Shown here: positions 26,897 to 34,437 of the stretch, one piece after another
How the letters are laid out: the number at the start of each line of letters is the position of its first letter
Numbering within the stretch: the stretch's first letter is position 1
Assembly (NCBI GenBank): GCA_009720755.1
Contig: WNKV01000003.1
Span: 1 to 64,000, forward strand
Length of the DNA stretch: 64,000 nucleotides
DNA from: Rhodoplanes serenus
Lineage (GTDB): Bacteria > Pseudomonadota > Alphaproteobacteria > Rhizobiales > Xanthobacteraceae
Direction: 5' to 3'
Made by a program: the position numbers and the translations under genes
Notes under the pieces: model-generated
What the model saw: the letters and a program-made list of their open reading frames with translations, nothing else
Told to the model about the DNA's origin: nothing
The model's database searches: none

Positions 26897-27027
26897 GGGC
26901 TCACTCGGAACACGGGGCCGACGCGGTCGGATGCGCGACTCAACGTCGATCGCCCGCTTCGGTTCCGGCCCCCTGTCGCGATGGTGAACGCGCTGCGGTG
27001 CCCCTCCGCATCGGCAGCGCGCCGCCT

Positions 27028-27131
27028 TAGAGCGGTATCCGATCCAACTGGATCGGCCCCGCTCTAGAAGTCCTTATTTGATCGCATTTTCGACGGCGAA
27101 CCGGGTCCCACTTCGCCGGAAAATGCTCTAG
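27028..27131. repeat. Dispersed repeat, type B, copy 1
   Basis: Begins TAGAGCGGTATCCGATCCAA, has CTGGATCGGCCCCGCTCTAG, then CGACGGCGAACCGGGTCCCA and CTTCGCCGGAAAATGCTCTAG. Copies lie at 45189-45265 and 49553-49656. This copy reaches into the end of the protease gene and supplies its TAG stop codon. Confidence 0.8.
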
Positions 27132-28378
27132 TCGCAGGTGATGCGGACCGTGAAGGTCTTGGCGAGCTCCGCGGCGGCTTCCGGCGGGATCTCGCGGGTG
27201 GTCGACGCCTCGGCCGGCACGACGCCGTTGGCGGCCAGGAAGTTCAGCGCGATCGCCGCCTTGATGGCGAAGTTGACGTTCTGGGCGATGTCGCGGGTCG
27301 CCGCCGCGACGCCGAGGGCGTTGAGCTTGGAGACGATCACGCCGATCACGTTGCCGTACTTGTCGATCAGCGGGCCGCCGCTGTTGCCGGGCTGCACGGG
27401 CGCCGAGATCTGCACCATGCGGGTGTCGTCGCCGAGACCCGCCAGGGCGGTGACGCTGCCGATGGTGAAGTTGCCCGACGACGACAGGATCTCGGACAGC
27501 GGGAAGCCGAACACCGACACCGGCTCGCCCAGCCGCGGCTGCGCCCGGAAGCCCGGCACCACAACGGGCACCGCCGTGGTCTTCAGCAGGGCGAGGTCGT
27601 TGATCTTGTCGCGGGCCACGATGTCGGCGGCCGCCGACTTCTGGCCGACGGCTGCGATCTTCACTCGGCGGCAGCCCTCGACGACGTGCTGATTGGTCAG
27701 CACATGGCCGTCCTTGGAGACGAAGAAGCCGGTGCCCGACTTGCTGCCGCCGTCCTCGGCCTCCTGGCGCCCGCGGCCGCTGCGCTCCGGCGTCGTGCCG
27801 CCCTTGGCGGCGGCCTCCAGGAAGCTCTTCTGGCAGGTGATGATGGCGCCGAGCGCGGCGCGCGAGCCGTCGAGCGAGAGCTGGGCGATGACGGCGCGGT
27901 TCAGCACCACCTTGATGCCGGCCGAGTCGGCGAACTCGCCGAGGAACTCGGCCTTCAGATCGGTCGTGAAGATGCCCTTCTCGGTGCCGCGGTCGAAGCC
28001 GTAGAAACGACCGTTCCAGATGGTGCGCCGGGTCTCGATGCGCAGGTCGTAGCCGCTCTTGACCTGGATCGACCGCCACTTCGGGTTGGTGAAGGCGATG
28101 TAGGGGCTGCTCTCGTCGCCGAAGCCGATCCACACGGTGGTCTCGTCCCGGTAGGTCGCCGCCGCCACGCAGCCGCCGACGCTGCTGCTGAACCCGACCT
28201 GCCAGCCGCGCACGGTGCCGAACAGCTTCTCGATGGCGAGCCCGCCCTCGGCGGCGGCCGGCCGGGTCGTCGCGATCGCCATCGCCGTCAGCAGCAGGAG
28301 CGCCGTGAGGACGCTCCGGCGAGCGCCACCGAGGAGCGCCGCAAGGATGTTGCGATGAACGACGCTGCGAGGACCCAT
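27128..28378 (-). CDS. Exported trypsin-like serine protease
   Basis: 416 residues with a signal peptide (about residues 15-43, ending RPAAAEGG). The C-terminal half is a trypsin-like domain: GTGFFVSKDGHVLTNQHVVEGC with His231, INDLALLK with the Asp, and QPGNSGGPLIDKYGNVIGV with Ser333. The N-terminal 180 residues (WIGFGDESSPYIAFTN, FYGFDRGTEKG) are a separate domain I do not recognise. No PDZ domain follows, unlike DegP. The stop codon is TAG within a dispersed repeat, so the C-terminus may have been set by repeat insertion. Confidence 0.85.
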   Translation of the reverse strand: MGPRSVVHRNILAALLGGARRSVLTALLLLTAMAIATTRPAAAEGGLAIEKLFGTVRGWQVGFSSSVGGCVAAATYRDETTVWIGFGDESSPYIAFTNPKWRSIQVKSGYDLRIETRRTIWNGRFYGFDRGTEKGIFTTDLKAEFLGEFADSAGIKVVLNRAVIAQLSLDGSRAALGAIITCQKSFLEAAAKGGTTPERSGRGRQEAEDGGSKSGTGFFVSKDGHVLTNQHVVEGCRRVKIAAVGQKSAAADIVARDKINDLALLKTTAVPVVVPGFRAQPRLGEPVSVFGFPLSEILSSSGNFTIGSVTALAGLGDDTRMVQISAPVQPGNSGGPLIDKYGNVIGVIVSKLNALGVAAATRDIAQNVNFAIKAAIALNFLAANGVVPAEASTTREIPPEAAAELAKTFTVRITCD

Positions 28379-28421
28379 GGTCGACCTCCGACGATCGGGC
28401 GACGCGGTTGTGGGGGGCGGC

Positions 28422-28772
28422 TCAGTTGCCGGCGACCGGCGTGGTGGAGGCGGGCGCGACCCCGGAGAACGGATCGGAGACCGGCCGGACCCCGTTGTTC
28501 TTCTGGGTCGCCATGCCGGTCCTGGCGCGCTGCGGCCGGGCCGCGGCGCGGCGGGCGCGCGGTTGCCCGGCGTAGCCCGGCTGCGCCCGGGCGATGCCTT
28601 GCGAGATGATGGCACCCGCGACGGCGCCGACCACCGCGCCCGCCAAGAAGCCACGATGCTGCGCCGCCGCCGGCGGCGGGGCCGCGATCGAGGCCAGCGC
28701 CAGAGCCGCCGCGAACAGGACGACACCGGGGCGCGGAACGGGCAGGAGGGCAGGCATGGCAGGGCCTTTCAT
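28422..28772 (-). CDS. Small exported glycine-zipper protein
   Basis: 116 residues. It has a signal peptide ending APPPAAAQ and then a glycine-zipper helix, GFLAGAVVGAVAGAIISQGIA, followed by an Arg/Ala/Pro-rich tail. Glycine zippers occur in small outer-membrane or periplasmic proteins. The start may be 28772 or the ATG at 28757. It lies 43 bases upstream of the protease gene on the same strand, so they may be cotranscribed. Function unknown. Confidence 0.65.
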   Translation of the reverse strand: MKGPAMPALLPVPRPGVVLFAAALALASIAAPPPAAAQHRGFLAGAVVGAVAGAIISQGIARAQPGYAGQPRARRAAARPQRARTGMATQKNNGVRPVSDPFSGVAPASTTPVAGN

Positions 28773-29230
28773 GTCACGAACAAATGTGGCCGGCGGCACG
28801 GCGCCGCCGGCTGAAAATCGAGATGGCAGAGGGGAGAGAGACGACGGCAAGCCGCGCCGGCTGAGCTGCGCCGGGCAAGCCGCGCCGAGGAGACTGAAAA
28901 TGGCCTCGCTCGGTCCGCGCCGACACCGACACTGCACTGATGCGACGCTGCACTGATGCGACGCTGCACATGACATCTCGACTCGGACTAGTCGAGTCGA
29001 CCCCACCCACTGACTAGTACGACGATACAGAAACGGGAAGGTCGGTCAATTCGCAGGCCTGCGGTGCCCCTTCGCCGGGGCTGAGACGTGCCGCTGCTGC
29101 GCTTCGGCAACAAAGGGACGCAAGTCTCTGACAATGCGGTGGATGTCTCGGCTCTACCGCGACGGCGAGAAGCACGTAGAGAGGCTGCGAAGCCCTGGGC
29201 GAGGCGCGGGTCGCGGCAGCGCTTCCCGCC
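28773..29230. other. Gene-free region with short repeats
   Basis: No supported gene. It contains two perfect tandem copies of TGCACTGATGCGACGC (28933-28964) and an inverted repeat TCGACTCG (28978-28985) with CGAGTCGA (28993-29000) around ACTAGT. A second ACTAGT follows near 29012. CTAG is rare in this DNA, so these may be binding sites for the glycine-zipper/protease unit. Confidence 0.5.
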
Positions 29231-31978
29231 TCACGCCTTCTTCACGAAGCTGTCGACCACCTTCTTCTCGCCGGCCTTGTCGAACTGGATGGTGAGCTTG
29301 TTGCCGTCGACGACGCGGATGCGGCCATAGCCGAACTTCTGGTGGAAGATGCGGTCGCCGACCGAAAAGGCCGAAGGATCGCCGGTCGAGCGGGCGACCA
29401 GCTCGCCCTCGATGGTGAGCGGACCGCGGCGGGCGGCGCCGCCCGGCGACGAGGGCGCGACCAGCGGAGCGAGGGGCGTGCCGCCGCGCGGGCCGCCGGA
29501 GCGGGTGTCCGCCCGCCCGGGGCTTCCCCACGAGGTCCGATCGCGGCCGTCGCCGGCGCGTCGGTCGGCGCCTCCGGCCGCGTCGCGCATGCGGCCCTCG
29601 GGCTCCCAGTCCTGGGAATACTCGCTCTGGTCCTCGTCGAAGCCGCCGCGGCGGCGCTGAGCCCGCCGCCAGCCCGGGGTGCCGTAGCCCGATCCGAATG
29701 CCGCGGTGGTGTCGAAGCGGCCCCCGTAGGCGTGGCCGTAGCCCGACAGGCCGCCACCGAAGCCTCCCTTGGCCTCCTCCACGTGAACGTGCTCCTCCGG
29801 CAGCTCGTCGAGGAAGCGCGACGGCAGGCTCGACGTCCACGAGCCGTGGATGCGGCGGTTGGACACGAACGAGATGCGGGCGAGCTTGCGGGCGCGCGTC
29901 AGCCCGACATGGGCGAGACGGCGCTCCTCCTCCAGCCCGGCGCGGCCGTTCTCGTCGAGCGAGCGCTGGTGCGGCAAGAGCCCTTCCTCCCAGCCGGGCA
30001 GGAACACGGTGTCGAACTCCAGCCCCTTGGCGGCGTGCAGCGTCATGATCGACACCGCCTCGTTGTCGTCGCCGCGGTCGGTGTCCATCACCAGCGCGAC
30101 ATGCTCCAGGAAGCCCTGGAGGTTCTCGAACTCCTCCATGGAGCGCACCAGCTCCTTGAGGTTCTCCAGCCGGCCGGCGGCGTCGGCCGAGCGATCCTTC
30201 TGCCACATCTCGGTGTAGCCGGACTCGTCCAGCACGATCTCGGCCAGCTCGGTGTGGGGCAGGGTGTCGCGCTGGGCGCGCCAGCGGTCGAAGGCGGCGA
30301 CGACGTCGCGCAGCGCGGCACGCGGCTTCGGCTTGAGCGCGTCGGTCGCCGCCATCAGCCGCGCCGCCTCGGAGAGCGGCACGCCGCGGGCGCGGGCGAG
30401 GTCGTGCAGCGCCTGGAGGGTCGCGTCGCCGAGGCCGCGCTTGGGCACGTTGACGATGCGCTCGAAGGCGAGGTCGTCGGCCGGCTGGGCGACCAGGCGC
30501 AGATACGCTATGGCGTCGCGGATCTCGGCGCGCTCGTAGAAGCGCGGGCCGCCGATCACCCGGTACGGCAGGCCGAGGGTGACGAAGCGATCCTCGAACT
30601 CGCGCATCTGGAACGAGGCGCGCACCAGGATCGCGACCTCGTCGAGCCGCTGGCCGCGGCGCTGGAGCTGCTCGATCTCCTCGCCGACCGCGCGCGCCTC
30701 CTCCTCGGAGTCCCAGGCCGACGACACCACCACCTTGTCGCCTTCGGCGCCCTCGGAGCGCAGCGTCTTGCCGAGCCGGCCCTCGTTGTGGGCGATCAGG
30801 TGCGAGGCGGCGCCGAGGATGTGGGCGGTGGAGCGGTAGTTGCGCTCCAGCCGGATCACCGTGGCGCCGGGGAAGTCGTGGTCGAAGCGCAGGATGTTGT
30901 CCACCTCGGCGCCGCGCCAGCCGTAGATCGACTGGTCGTCGTCGCCGACGCAGCAGATGTTCTTCTGCTCGAGGCCGGACGTCGTTCTCGACCGTGCCAC
31001 GGGCGCCGTTTCACCTCGCCCCTGCGGGGAGAGGTCGGCATCCGAGCGTCGCTCGGATGCCGGGTGAGGGGGAACCGGGGTCCGCAATGAGGAGGGTGGC
31101 TCGCCCTCACCGGCCGCGCTCGACTGTTCCGCCGGCACGGCGGCCGGCGTGAGCGCCGTGCCTTGGCTCGACCGCTGCGCCAACAGCCGCAGCCATAGGT
31201 ACTGGGCGACGTTGGTGTCCTGGTACTCGTCGACCAGGATGTACTTGAACCGCGTCTGGTACTGCCGCAGCACCTCCGGGTGCTCGCGGAACAGCCGGAT
31301 GGTCTCCAAGAGAAGGTCGCCGAAATCGGCGGCATTCAGGGTCTTCAGCCGCGCCTGATAGGCGGCGTAGAGGTCGCGGCCGCGGCCGTTGGCGAAGGCG
31401 GCGCCTTCGCCGGCCGAGACCTGGTCGGGGGTCAGGCCGCGGTTCTTCCAGTGGTCGATCTGGTTGGCGAGCAGGCGCGCCGGCCACCGCTTCTCGTCGA
31501 TGTTCTCGGCCGCGATGAGCTGCTTGAGCAGGCGGATCTGGTCGTCGGTGTCGAGGATCGTGAAGGCCGGCTTGAGCCCCACCAGCTCGGCGTGCCGGCG
31601 CAGGATCTTGGCGCCGATGGAGTGGAAGGTGCCGAGCCACGGCATGCCTTCCACCACCTCGCCCACCATCGACCCGATGCGGGTCTTCATCTCGCGCGCC
31701 GCCTTGTTGGTGAAGGTGACGGCGAGGATCTCCCCGGCGCGGGCGCGGCCGAGGCTGAGGATGTGGGCGATGCGGGTGGTCAGCACCCGGGTCTTGCCGG
31801 TGCCGGCGCCGGCCAGCACCAGCACCGGGCCGTCGAGGGTCTCGACCGCCAGCCGCTGCTCGGGGTTGAGCCCGTCGAGATAGGGCGCCCGATGGGCGCC
31901 GCGGGCGCGGGCCGCGATGCCGCCGGGCGTGGGCGGCGGCGGGGCGGGGGCGACGGGATGCTTGGAGAGATCGGCCAT
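29231..31978 (-). CDS. uvrD: UvrD/PcrA-type DNA helicase with in-frame repeat insertion
   Basis: UvrD unwinds DNA 3'-5' in nucleotide excision and mismatch repair. The 915-residue protein has Walker A LAGAGTGKTRVL, ILAVTFTNKAAREMK, the DEXX motif VDEYQDTN, GDDDQSIYGWRGAE, RLERNYRS, MTLHAAKGLEFDTVFLPG and VGLTRARK. Typical members are 720-800 residues. The excess comes from a low-complexity C-terminal part and about 55 residues (277-330) between VDEYQDTN and GDDDQSIYG, containing PPHPASERRSDADLSPQGRG, encoded by a palindromic repeat. The reading frame stays open through it. A LexA-like site lies upstream. Confidence 0.95.
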   Translation of the reverse strand: MADLSKHPVAPAPPPPTPGGIAARARGAHRAPYLDGLNPEQRLAVETLDGPVLVLAGAGTGKTRVLTTRIAHILSLGRARAGEILAVTFTNKAAREMKTRIGSMVGEVVEGMPWLGTFHSIGAKILRRHAELVGLKPAFTILDTDDQIRLLKQLIAAENIDEKRWPARLLANQIDHWKNRGLTPDQVSAGEGAAFANGRGRDLYAAYQARLKTLNAADFGDLLLETIRLFREHPEVLRQYQTRFKYILVDEYQDTNVAQYLWLRLLAQRSSQGTALTPAAVPAEQSSAAGEGEPPSSLRTPVPPHPASERRSDADLSPQGRGETAPVARSRTTSGLEQKNICCVGDDDQSIYGWRGAEVDNILRFDHDFPGATVIRLERNYRSTAHILGAASHLIAHNEGRLGKTLRSEGAEGDKVVVSSAWDSEEEARAVGEEIEQLQRRGQRLDEVAILVRASFQMREFEDRFVTLGLPYRVIGGPRFYERAEIRDAIAYLRLVAQPADDLAFERIVNVPKRGLGDATLQALHDLARARGVPLSEAARLMAATDALKPKPRAALRDVVAAFDRWRAQRDTLPHTELAEIVLDESGYTEMWQKDRSADAAGRLENLKELVRSMEEFENLQGFLEHVALVMDTDRGDDNEAVSIMTLHAAKGLEFDTVFLPGWEEGLLPHQRSLDENGRAGLEEERRLAHVGLTRARKLARISFVSNRRIHGSWTSSLPSRFLDELPEEHVHVEEAKGGFGGGLSGYGHAYGGRFDTTAAFGSGYGTPGWRRAQRRRGGFDEDQSEYSQDWEPEGRMRDAAGGADRRAGDGRDRTSWGSPGRADTRSGGPRGGTPLAPLVAPSSPGGAARRGPLTIEGELVARSTGDPSAFSVGDRIFHQKFGYGRIRVVDGNKLTIQFDKAGEKKVVDSFVKKA
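31004..31090. repeat. Palindromic repeat element inside uvrD
   Basis: CACCTCGCCCCTGCGGGGAGAGG leads into the 12-base stem CGGCATCCGAGC, loop GTC, GCTCGGATGCCG (31036-31062), then GGTGAGGGGGAA. The same architecture occurs between ppiB and queA (2762-2880). Here it is translated in frame as part of UvrD. Confidence 0.75.
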
Positions 31979-32042
31979 TCCGGTTCCAGATCGCCGGTCT
32001 TTTCGGGGCCGGCCGGGATCGCGGGCGCGCGGACGGGCCCGT

Positions 32043-32057
32043 ATTCACGAATCGTTC
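32043..32057 (-). promoter_or_regulatory. Candidate LexA (SOS) box upstream of uvrD
   Basis: On the minus strand GAAC-N7-GAAT; the alphaproteobacterial LexA box is GAAC-N7-GAAC or GTTC-N7-GTTC, so one base differs. It lies 65 bases upstream of the uvrD ATG at 31978. uvrD is an SOS gene in many bacteria. Confidence 0.3.
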
Positions 32058-32149
32058 GTCCTAAAGATGGCACCCGCGCCGGCGCAAGGGGAGGGGCGTG
32101 GACTGCATGTGGATGGCGGCGGGTGAGGAGCGTCGCGTGGATACGGAGG

Positions 32150-32235
32150 CGCCCCCTCGTCCGGCTCGCTCCCGCGCGGTGAGCCACCTTCTCCCCACAC
32201 GCGGGGAGAAGGGAAAAGGGAGCGCAGGCGTCCTG
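32150..32235. repeat. Half-palindromic repeat between uvrD and the thioesterase
   Basis: GCGCCCCCTCGTCCGGCTCG, CGCGGTGAGCCACCTTCTCC and CCACACGCGGGGAGAAGGG belong to the same repeat family as 2762-2880. No gene is seen in this gap. Confidence 0.5.
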
Positions 32236-32241
32236 GCGGGG

Positions 32242-32760
32242 CTAAGCCCGATGCGGCATGGCGATGCGGCGGCCGGCGGCCTCGGGCCGCGGCAGGCGGG
32301 AATGCGCCGCCTTCATCTCGGCCAGACGGGTCGCGATGGGGGGCGGGGTCGGCGCGGTACGTCCCGCCTCCATGTCGACATGCAAAGCCATCACCTCCAG
32401 GGTGGCGGCCATGAAGCCGTGCTCGGCATGGAAGAGCTGCTGGAAGTAATGCAGCCGCTTGGCGTCGTGGTCGAGGAGCTGGACGGTTGCGCGCACCGCG
32501 TCGCCGGCCTTCAGCTCCCGCAGGTAGCGCAGATGGGTCTCGGCCGTGTAATACGAATGCCGCTTGAGCGCGACGTAGTCGAGGCCGGCGCCGATCAGCG
32601 CCAGCACCTCGTCGGCCGCGCGATCGAACAGGACGTTGTAGTAGGCCATGTTGAGATGGCCATTGTAGTCGATCCATTCCGTCTCGACCCGCATCACGGA
32701 CGAGACGAACGGTGCGAAAAACACCGGCTTGAGGTCGGAATGGTCGATCATCAGATTCAT
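32242..32760 (-). CDS. Hotdog-fold acyl-CoA thioesterase
   Basis: 172 residues with the 4-hydroxybenzoyl-CoA-thioesterase-like pattern: VETEWIDYNGHLNMAYYNVLFDRAADEVL (the Asp-Tyr-Asn-Gly-His motif), then YTAETHLRYLRELKAGDAV and LHYFQQLFHAEHGFMAATLEVMALHVDM. Members hydrolyse acyl-CoAs such as betainyl- or short-chain hydroxyacyl-CoA; the substrate is not known here. The ATG at 32760 is chosen; another eight codons upstream (32784) is possible. It diverges from the FAD-linked oxidase. Confidence 0.85.
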   Translation of the reverse strand: MNLMIDHSDLKPVFFAPFVSSVMRVETEWIDYNGHLNMAYYNVLFDRAADEVLALIGAGLDYVALKRHSYYTAETHLRYLRELKAGDAVRATVQLLDHDAKRLHYFQQLFHAEHGFMAATLEVMALHVDMEAGRTAPTPPPIATRLAEMKAAHSRLPRPEAAGRRIAMPHRA

Positions 32761-32847
32761 GGAACCAGTATGCCAGCGTTTCATGGCGAAGTCGCGAACA
32801 AGATCGCCTGTCCGGACGCTGCGGCGCAACCCGAAACGAGCCTCCCG

Positions 32848-34293
32848 ATGACCCTCTCGACCCTCGCCGGCGCGGCCGGCCTCGCCGTCGCGCCGCCGCC
32901 GCCGCGCCCCGCTCGCGAGGCCGTGGCGGCCGTTCTGACAGCGCTGCGGGACACGTTCGGCGAGTTGGTCACCACCGCGGCGGCGACCCGCGAGCAGCAC
33001 GCCAACTCGGCGAGCTGGATCGCCGCCCAGCCGCCCGACGCCGTGGTGTTTCCGCAATGCACCGCTGATGTTCAAAAGATCGTGCGCATTTGCGCCGCGC
33101 ACCGTGTGCCGATCGTGCCGTTCGGCACCGGCACCTCGCTCGAAGGCCAGATCAATGCGCCCTTCGGCGGCGTCTCGGTCGACACCCGCGACATGAACCG
33201 GGTGCTCGCCGTCCATGCCGACGATCTCGACGTGGTGGTCGAGCCCGGCGTCACCCGCAAGCAGCTCAACGAGCATCTGCGCGACCAGGGCCTGTTCTTC
33301 CCGCTCGATCCCGGTGCCGACGCGGCGCTCGGCGGCATGGCGGCGACGCGCTGCTCGGGCACCAACGCGGTGCGCTACGGCACCATGAAGGACGTGACGC
33401 TGGCCCTGAAGGCCGTGCTGGCCAATGGCGAGCTGATGACGACGGCGCGCCGCGCCAAGAAGTCGTCGGCCGGCTACGACCTGACGCGGCTGTTCGTCGG
33501 CTCGGAGGGCACGCTGGGCATCATCACCGAGCTGACGCTCAAGCTGCACGGCATCCCGGAGGCGATCGCCGGCGGGGTCTGCCCATTCCCCACCGTCGAG
33601 GCGGCCTGCAAGGCGGTGATCGCCACCATCCAGATCGGCATCCCGGTGGCCCGCATCGAGCTGATGGACGCCTTGCAGGTGAAAGCCGTGAACGCCTATT
33701 CGCGCCTCGCGCTGCCGGAGACGCCGGTGCTGTTCGTCGAGTTCCACGGCAGCCCGGCGAGCGTCGCCGAGCAGTCGGAGCATTTCGGCGAGATCGCCGC
33801 CGAGCACGGCGGCGGCCCGTTCGACTGGGCGACCCTGCCGGAGGAGCGCAGCCGGCTGTGGCAGGCGCGGCACGATGCCTACTGGGCCGCCAACGCGCTG
33901 CGCCGCGGCGCCAAGGCGATCGCCTCGGATGTCTGCGTGCCGATCTCGCGGCTCGCCGAATGCGTGACCGCGACCCAGGCCGATATCGCCGCGAGCGGCC
34001 TGGTGGCGCCGATCGTCGGCCATGTCGGCGACGGCAACTTCCATCTCGCCCTGATGGTCGACACCGAGGACCGCGACGAGGTGGTGCGGGCCGAGGCGCT
34101 CCTGGAGCGGATGGTCGAGCGGGCGCTGGCCATGGACGGCACCTGCACGGGCGAGCACGGCATCGGCCAGGGCAAGATGAAGTACCTGAAGGCCGAACTC
34201 GGCGCCCCGGCGCTCGCCGTGATGGCGGCCGTCAAGGCGGCGCTCGACCCCGCCGGTATCATGAACCCCGGCAAGATCGTCGCCGTCGGCTGA
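32848..34293 (+). CDS. FAD-linked D-lactate dehydrogenase-type oxidase
   Basis: 481 residues of the vanillyl-alcohol-oxidase/GlcD flavoprotein family. The FAD domain has VVFPQCTADVQKIVRIC, PFGTGTSLEGQINAP, DVVVEPGVTRKQLNEHL, FPLDPGADAALGGMAATRCSG and LFVGSEGTLGIITELTLKL. The C-terminal cap has the substrate/metal motif IVGHVGDGNFHLALMVD and GEHGIGQGKMKYL. It should oxidise D-lactate or another D-2-hydroxy acid and pass electrons to cytochrome c or the quinone pool. A distant relative lies at 62596-63993. Confidence 0.9.
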   Translation: MTLSTLAGAAGLAVAPPPPRPAREAVAAVLTALRDTFGELVTTAAATREQHANSASWIAAQPPDAVVFPQCTADVQKIVRICAAHRVPIVPFGTGTSLEGQINAPFGGVSVDTRDMNRVLAVHADDLDVVVEPGVTRKQLNEHLRDQGLFFPLDPGADAALGGMAATRCSGTNAVRYGTMKDVTLALKAVLANGELMTTARRAKKSSAGYDLTRLFVGSEGTLGIITELTLKLHGIPEAIAGGVCPFPTVEAACKAVIATIQIGIPVARIELMDALQVKAVNAYSRLALPETPVLFVEFHGSPASVAEQSEHFGEIAAEHGGGPFDWATLPEERSRLWQARHDAYWAANALRRGAKAIASDVCVPISRLAECVTATQADIAASGLVAPIVGHVGDGNFHLALMVDTEDRDEVVRAEALLERMVERALAMDGTCTGEHGIGQGKMKYLKAELGAPALAVMAAVKAALDPAGIMNPGKIVAVG

Positions 34294-34437
34294 GCCCGGA
34301 TCGCTTGCGGCAAAACGTCGGCAAAGACATATAATCGCCGCCGATTCTCGCGACAGTTGGCGTTCACGGGGGAACCCTCGACTTGGCGCCCGTCGGTGTG
34401 TCGGAGCGACACGCCGGTGGGGCTCGCGACCTCGACG

